Below, piece after piece: positions 60,436-64,000 of a stretch of 64,000 bases of DNA. Under the pieces are notes generated by a model. That model had not been told where the DNA came from, did not search any database, and saw only the letters and a list, made by a program, of their open reading frames with translations. The DNA comes from Nitrososphaeria archaeon (GTDB taxonomy: Archaea > Thermoproteota > Nitrososphaeria > Conexivisphaerales > DTJL01). Location: contig JARVJU010000008.1 of NCBI GenBank assembly GCA_029775965.1, positions 1-64,000 on the forward strand, in the 5' to 3' direction. The position numbers and the translations under genes were made by a program. Each line of letters begins with the position of its first letter. The stretch's first letter is position 1.

Positions 60436-61296
60436 ATGAGTCTAAGGGATTACTGGCAGCTGACAAACCCAAATATAGTTTCTCTGCTTGCATTCACAGC
60501 TTTAACATCTGGGATAATGGGAGGAGGGCTGTTTCATCCAATCCGACTCATAGACATGACTTTTGCATGTGGTATAGCTAGCATGGGGGCTAGATCACTT
60601 ACAAACTATGTCGATAGGGATATGGACGCCATAATGGATAGAACAAAGCTTAGGCCTATACCAAGAGGAGCTATCCAGCCTTTGAACGCGCTTGCCTATG
60701 GTTTAACGCTTTCTTCAATAGGTATATTGCTTGCAGCTCCAGTTGGAATATTTTACTCAATAATATTACTTATAGGCTTACTGGATAATGTAGTGGTATA
60801 TAACGTCCTGACCAAGAGAAGAACTCCTTGGAATATTATCCTTGGAGCACCAAGTGGAGGTGTACCTGCATTTGTTGCATACGTCTCAATGACAGGAAAG
60901 ATAAGCATAGTAGCGCTTATGCTTGCTGCACTCGTTGTGCTGTGGACACCTGTACACATATGGAGTCTAGCAATTAGATACAGGGATCAGTATGAGAAGG
61001 CGCATGTGCCTATGTTACCTGTAACTCTAGGAATAAAACCAGCGATCAAATGTATTGCATCAACAAGCATACTTCTTGCTCTTTTTACAATAGCTTTGCC
61101 ATACATACCTGACACACCCTTTGGGCAACTAACATTGATAGTCTCTTTGATTCTTAGCATCCCCTTGCTGTATATGTCCCTTAGATTGCTCAAGAGCACT
61201 TCCTCTGAGCTGGCTTGGAATTTATTCAAATTTACTTCTCCTTATCTTGCGATTCTGTTTACAGTTATGGCCTTTGACGCTGTGTTTCGCATATAA
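60436..61296 (+). CDS. ctaB: Heme o synthase (protoheme IX farnesyltransferase), UbiA family
   Basis: The 286-residue integral membrane prenyltransferase has about nine hydrophobic segments. The first Asp-rich motif reads NYVDRDMDAIMDRTKLRPIPRG, which matches the CtaB pattern (NCYIDRDIDAxMxRTxxRPL) and not menaquinone or phospholipid prenyltransferases; WTPVHIWSLAIRYRDQYEKAHVPMLPV is the second motif and is equally CtaB-like. It adds a farnesyl-type chain to heme b to make heme o for haem-copper terminal oxidases, so the organism probably respires oxygen. The ATG is preceded by an AATTAAAAGTT stretch. No oxidase genes are in the window. Confidence 0.9.
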   Translation: MSLRDYWQLTNPNIVSLLAFTALTSGIMGGGLFHPIRLIDMTFACGIASMGARSLTNYVDRDMDAIMDRTKLRPIPRGAIQPLNALAYGLTLSSIGILLAAPVGIFYSIILLIGLLDNVVVYNVLTKRRTPWNIILGAPSGGVPAFVAYVSMTGKISIVALMLAALVVLWTPVHIWSLAIRYRDQYEKAHVPMLPVTLGIKPAIKCIASTSILLALFTIALPYIPDTPFGQLTLIVSLILSIPLLYMSLRLLKSTSSELAWNLFKFTSPYLAILFTVMAFDAVFRI

Positions 61297-61408
61297 TCGC
61301 TGATAAACTTTATAGGTTAAGAGATACAGAAGAATGGGTATAGAAATGTATGGTTAGAAAGAACAAGCTGGCAATAATCTTTCTAAAGACAATGCTGGTA
61401 GATGATCT

Positions 61409-61978
61409 ATGAATTACGAAGAGTTTGTCAAAAATGTAATAGATCAGTTTAACAATTCTGGCTTTGATTATGCTCTTACTGGCGCTGTAGCAGTTAGCTA
61501 CTATACTAACCCCGCTACTACAAACGAAGTTGATGTAATAGTAAGAGTAAGACAGTCCATGCTTGGCAGACTTGCGGTTACACTGCGTAACATAGGATTC
61601 GAGTGCGACCAGATGTACCTTGAAAAGACTTGGAATTCGAAGTTCAGAGTCGCAACTTTTTTATCTAACGAGGGATTTAGGTTGGAACTTGTACTTACAC
61701 CCAGAAATATTGCCAGAAGAATGGCTGTCATCTATGGAATTGAAACATTCGTTCAGGAGCCAAGCTCACTTTTGATAAGAGACCTCGAGCTTATAAATAA
61801 TGAAAAGGACGCAGAGCTAAAGAAAAAGCATATGACACAGGCTCTTTCAATCTTAAAAAATGCTGAGGTTGATGTATCAGAAGCTAGGGATGAAGCAAGG
61901 AAGAAAAATGTAGCTGACATATTTGACAGTTTGCTAACGCAGGTTGAAAACGAAGATGAAAATGAGGATAAGAGATAG
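61409..61978 (+). CDS. Nucleotidyltransferase-fold protein
   Basis: The 189-residue protein begins with a helix and then DYALTGAVAVSYYTNPATTNEVDVIVRV, the pattern of minimal nucleotidyltransferases (G-A/G-x-A followed by a strand with two acids; here E-V-D-V). Residues 60-120 hold a second strand set (FRVATFLSNEGFRLELVLTP). The last 60 residues are helical and very charged (KKKHMTQALSILKNAEVDVSEARDEARKK). Such stand-alone proteins occur in toxin-antitoxin and resistance contexts, but no partner gene is adjacent. It resembles, in general fold only, the broken gene at 42195-42731. Confidence 0.75.
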   Translation: MNYEEFVKNVIDQFNNSGFDYALTGAVAVSYYTNPATTNEVDVIVRVRQSMLGRLAVTLRNIGFECDQMYLEKTWNSKFRVATFLSNEGFRLELVLTPRNIARRMAVIYGIETFVQEPSSLLIRDLELINNEKDAELKKKHMTQALSILKNAEVDVSEARDEARKKNVADIFDSLLTQVENEDENEDKR

Positions 61979-62013
61979 TTATGTGTATTAACTGCTAAAA
62001 TTCTCCCGCTGAT

Positions 62014-62457
62014 ATGCAATTATACCCGGAACCAACTGTGGGTGCTCTTATACAAAGAAAGGATGGTAAAGTATTGCTATGCATCTCTCACAAATGGCCT
62101 GGCTTATACACAGTGCCGGGAGGTCATGTAGAGCTGGGAGAGACGCTAGAGGATGCAATAAAGAGAGAGGTAAAGGAGGAAGTGGGATTCGGTATAACTC
62201 CAGTAGAGCTTATTTCTGTACAGCAGGTAATATATCCGCCAGAGTTCTGGAAGAAGGGACACTTCATATTCTTCGATTATCTGTGCGAGACAAAGAATGA
62301 GGAAGAATTGAAGCTAGATAAACGTGAAATTCAGGATGCTGTATGGGTCACGTTAAACGACGCGTTGTCTATGAAGATAGATAAGTACCTAATGCATTTT
62401 ATAAAGAGGACAATAGATAGGTCCCTCCCCTTTCTTGTCATGTGGAAAGATAGATAG
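62014..62457 (+). CDS. Nudix hydrolase
   Basis: The 147-residue protein has an N-terminal strand YPEPTVGALIQRKDGKVLLCIS and the Nudix box GGHVELGETLEDAIKREVKEEVGFGI, in which all metal-binding acids are present. PEFWKKGHFIFFDYLCE follows the box. The opening is like ADP-ribose or nucleoside-triphosphate Nudix enzymes; the true substrate is unknown. It lies 35 bases after the nucleotidyltransferase gene on the same strand and may share its transcript. It converges on the ABC exporter operon with 24 bases between. Confidence 0.88.
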   Translation: MQLYPEPTVGALIQRKDGKVLLCISHKWPGLYTVPGGHVELGETLEDAIKREVKEEVGFGITPVELISVQQVIYPPEFWKKGHFIFFDYLCETKNEEELKLDKREIQDAVWVTLNDALSMKIDKYLMHFIKRTIDRSLPFLVMWKDR

Positions 62458-62481
62458 TTTAATAAGAGATATACAGGCAAA

Positions 62482-63240
62482 TTATATACTGATATTTCTG
62501 AATCTCATAACAGCGATGAAGAAGATTATACCTCCTTCAGTAGCCAGTAAAAGAGCTTCGTACGGAAGATAACTTGTCCACATGCCGAAGAGACCAAACC
62601 TGAGAAGGTCCACACTGTAGGTCAAAGGATTTATAAGAAAGATGAATCTCAATATACTGGGAGCATCCTGTGCTGGGTAGTAGATAGAGCTTGCGAACAT
62701 CAATATGAATACTATCAGATTGACCAAGGCATTGAATACCTGTTCCGAGGTAACAAATGTTGATATAACTATAGCCATAGAGCCCATAAGAAAAGCACTA
62801 AGGCAGACAGTTCCGATTATGATAAAAGGGGAAGTCAAAGTTATGTGGACACCTCTAAGTATAGGAAGCGCTACAATTGAAATGATAACGGCTCCACCCA
62901 AACCTACAAGTGTAGAAGAAATCACCTTGCTCAGTATATACTGCCCTCTTGTAAACGGGCCTACAAGTATCTGCTGAAACATGTTTAGTCTTCTATCTAC
63001 CCAAACAAGGCTGCCAGCTAATATCGAACCGAACATTATGCTAAGAATTATCGCCCCTGCTGCTAGAAAGGCTGGGTAGGGAATCAACCTTCCTTGCACT
63101 TCAAAAGGCTGTATCAGCTTGCTATATGCAAAGCCAGAAACAAAGAGCAAGAGCAATGGAAAAGCTAGCTGAACGGTGAGAAGCGCCTTGTCTACAGTTG
63201 CTCTGAGGTCTCTTATTATCAGCCTGATTACAGGATTCAT
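62482..63240 (-). CDS. ABC-2 type exporter, membrane subunit
   Basis: The 252-residue protein has six transmembrane segments with the ABC-2 pattern: a cytoplasmic N-terminus (RLIIRDLRATVDKAL), an extracellular stretch after helix 1 (IQPFEVQGRLIPYPAFLAAG), and GPFTRGQYILSKVISS, typical of the amphipathic region between helices 2 and 3. The C-terminal INPLTYSVDLLRFGLFG motif is characteristic of the family (drug, glycan or lipid exporters). The substrate is unknown. The start adjoins the stop of the ATPase gene with one base of overlap, forming a two-gene operon. Confidence 0.9.
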   Translation of the reverse strand: MNPVIRLIIRDLRATVDKALLTVQLAFPLLLLFVSGFAYSKLIQPFEVQGRLIPYPAFLAAGAIILSIMFGSILAGSLVWVDRRLNMFQQILVGPFTRGQYILSKVISSTLVGLGGAVIISIVALPILRGVHITLTSPFIIIGTVCLSAFLMGSMAIVISTFVTSEQVFNALVNLIVFILMFASSIYYPAQDAPSILRFIFLINPLTYSVDLLRFGLFGMWTSYLPYEALLLATEGGIIFFIAVMRFRNISI

Positions 63241-64000
63241 TATCGTACAACCCTATTCTCCTTATCAACTAGATTCATGAAAACCTGCTCCAAGGATGGC
63301 TCCTCAAGGCTTACAGAAATAGGCTTAATGTTAAGTGCTTCAAAAGTTTGTGTAATAATCTGAAACGTTTTGAGAGGCTTATCTGTTGCTATTTGAATTC
63401 TTCCAGGTATGTCACCATCTACATTTACACTTAAAGAATCTAATTTCCTCATTTCTGCAAGGACAAAACCAAGGTCATCAGGGTCTACTCTTATATCAAC
63501 AGTTCTTATTCCTCCAAATAATTCCTTAAGGTTCTTTGACCTATCAATCGCTACTATCTTTCCTTTGTTTATTACAGCTATCCTATCACAGATATAATCT
63601 GCTTCTTCAAGTATATGGGTGGTGAAGAATACAGTCAGGCCTTTTGAGGCAAGTTCCTTTATTGTATCCAGAGTCCTTCTTCTTACGATAACATCCATAC
63701 CAACTGTTGGTTCGTCAAGAAAAAGCAGATCCATATCATGCATGAATTCTCTAGCAACCTGAACTCTCCTCTTCATACCGATAGAAAGGTCATGTATGTG
63801 AGTATGCCTATACTCCTCCAAGTCGAATTCTGCTAGAAGCGTGTTTATTTTCTTCCTTCTTTCCTTCCTTGGTATATCCCATATCAATCCGTATACATCC
63901 AGGCTATCCTCAACGTTGAGACTATATTCATAGCTCGCCTCTTGTAACACAACCCCTATTCTCTTCCTAACCTCCTTACCTTCTTCAGGAAGTTTATATC
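63240..64000 (-). CDS. ABC exporter ATPase subunit, cut by the right window edge
   Basis: The frame stays open past the track start (63950) to the edge: it reads YKLPEEGKEVRKRIGVVLQEASY, which includes the Q-loop, so the start codon and Walker A lie outside the window. Visible features are the signature LSIGMKRRVQVAREF, Walker B LLFLDEPTVGMDV, the H-loop FFTTHILEEADYICDRI and a C-terminal domain with DIRVDPDDLGFVLAE typical of DrrA/CcmA-type exporters. It powers the ABC-2 membrane subunit encoded downstream. Only about 250 residues are seen; the full protein should be about 320. Confidence 0.92.
   Translation of the reverse strand, partial: YKLPEEGKEVRKRIGVVLQEASYEYSLNVEDSLDVYGLIWDIPRKERRKKINTLLAEFDLEEYRHTHIHDLSIGMKRRVQVAREFMHDMDLLFLDEPTVGMDVIVRRRTLDTIKELASKGLTVFFTTHILEEADYICDRIAVINKGKIVAIDRSKNLKELFGGIRTVDIRVDPDDLGFVLAEMRKLDSLSVNVDGDIPGRIQIATDKPLKTFQIITQTFEALNIKPISVSLEEPSLEQVFMNLVDKENRVVR

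Noticed and set aside
61409-61978. Complete toxin-antitoxin pair with the nucleotidyltransferase
   Set aside because: No HTH or HEPN partner is adjacent; the neighbour is a Nudix hydrolase.

Overview
The window looks like chromosomal DNA of a TACK-group archaeon, probably a thaumarchaeal or related lineage that does not oxidise ammonia. The reasons are archaeal gene families (Lhr-type helicase, PIN-ATPase-KH protein, archaeal asparagine synthetase, TackOD1-type zinc protein, ferredoxin-dependent 2-oxoacid oxidoreductase), AT-rich sequence with heavy use of AGA/AGG and ATA codons, and many starts that lie about 25-28 bases downstream of a TATA box, as expected for leaderless transcripts. Inside operons, starts are instead preceded by AGGTGA-type ribosome binding sites. 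No rRNA, tRNA, CRISPR array or intact transposon was seen.

Layout. 1-7.1 kb: an HtrA fragment broken at a transposon-like end, CsaA, F420-type and NAD-type oxidoreductases, peroxiredoxin and a Na+/H+ antiporter. 7.5-17.2 kb: a glycosyltransferase, an NCS1 permease, a 2-oxoacid:ferredoxin oxidoreductase operon (gamma-delta fusion, alpha, beta), an enoyl-CoA hydratase-like protein, a ROK kinase interrupted by one in-frame TGA, and the methylmalonyl-CoA mutase small subunit with its epimerase. 17.4-24.4 kb: a gamma-carbonic-anhydrase-like protein, a large Lhr-like helicase, and converging on it a three-gene operon for an SMC-type ATPase with a Smc5/6-like head, an Nse4-like kleisin and an Nse3/MAGE-like KITE protein. 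This operon is the most interesting find in the window. 24.4-28.4 kb: sugar kinase, LutB/LutA-like proteins and a sugar nucleotidyltransferase.

28.5-39.9 kb: a cyclase-family hydrolase, a TackOD1 protein and partner, a decayed small-gene remnant, a three-subunit molybdenum hydroxylase, and an FdrA / DUF1116 / DUF2877 set (the E. coli AllFGH oxamic transcarbamylase family) plus a 55-residue FdrA-like protein missing from the ORF track. With the NCS1 permease these suggest uptake and breakdown of an N-heterocycle or ureide. 39.9-47.2 kb: methylmalonyl-CoA mutase large subunit, a decayed HTH/nucleotidyltransferase pair resembling a toxin-antitoxin module, and a MoxR-DUF58-DUF4129 membrane operon.

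47.5-64 kb: two nitroreductases, a PEP-mutase-family enzyme followed by a solo transposon-end hairpin, a TetR-regulated MFS/TauE export cassette with clear operator repeats, a CDF metal transporter, two Nudix hydrolases, an intact membrane-anchored HtrA protease, the PIN-ATPase, LysE exporter with Lrp regulator, asparagine synthetase, heme o synthase (implying haem-copper oxidase respiration), a nucleotidyltransferase and an ABC exporter cut by the right edge.

Coordinates follow the ORF track except where a better start, a frameshift or a missed small gene could be argued from the sequence; those cases are stated in the entries.
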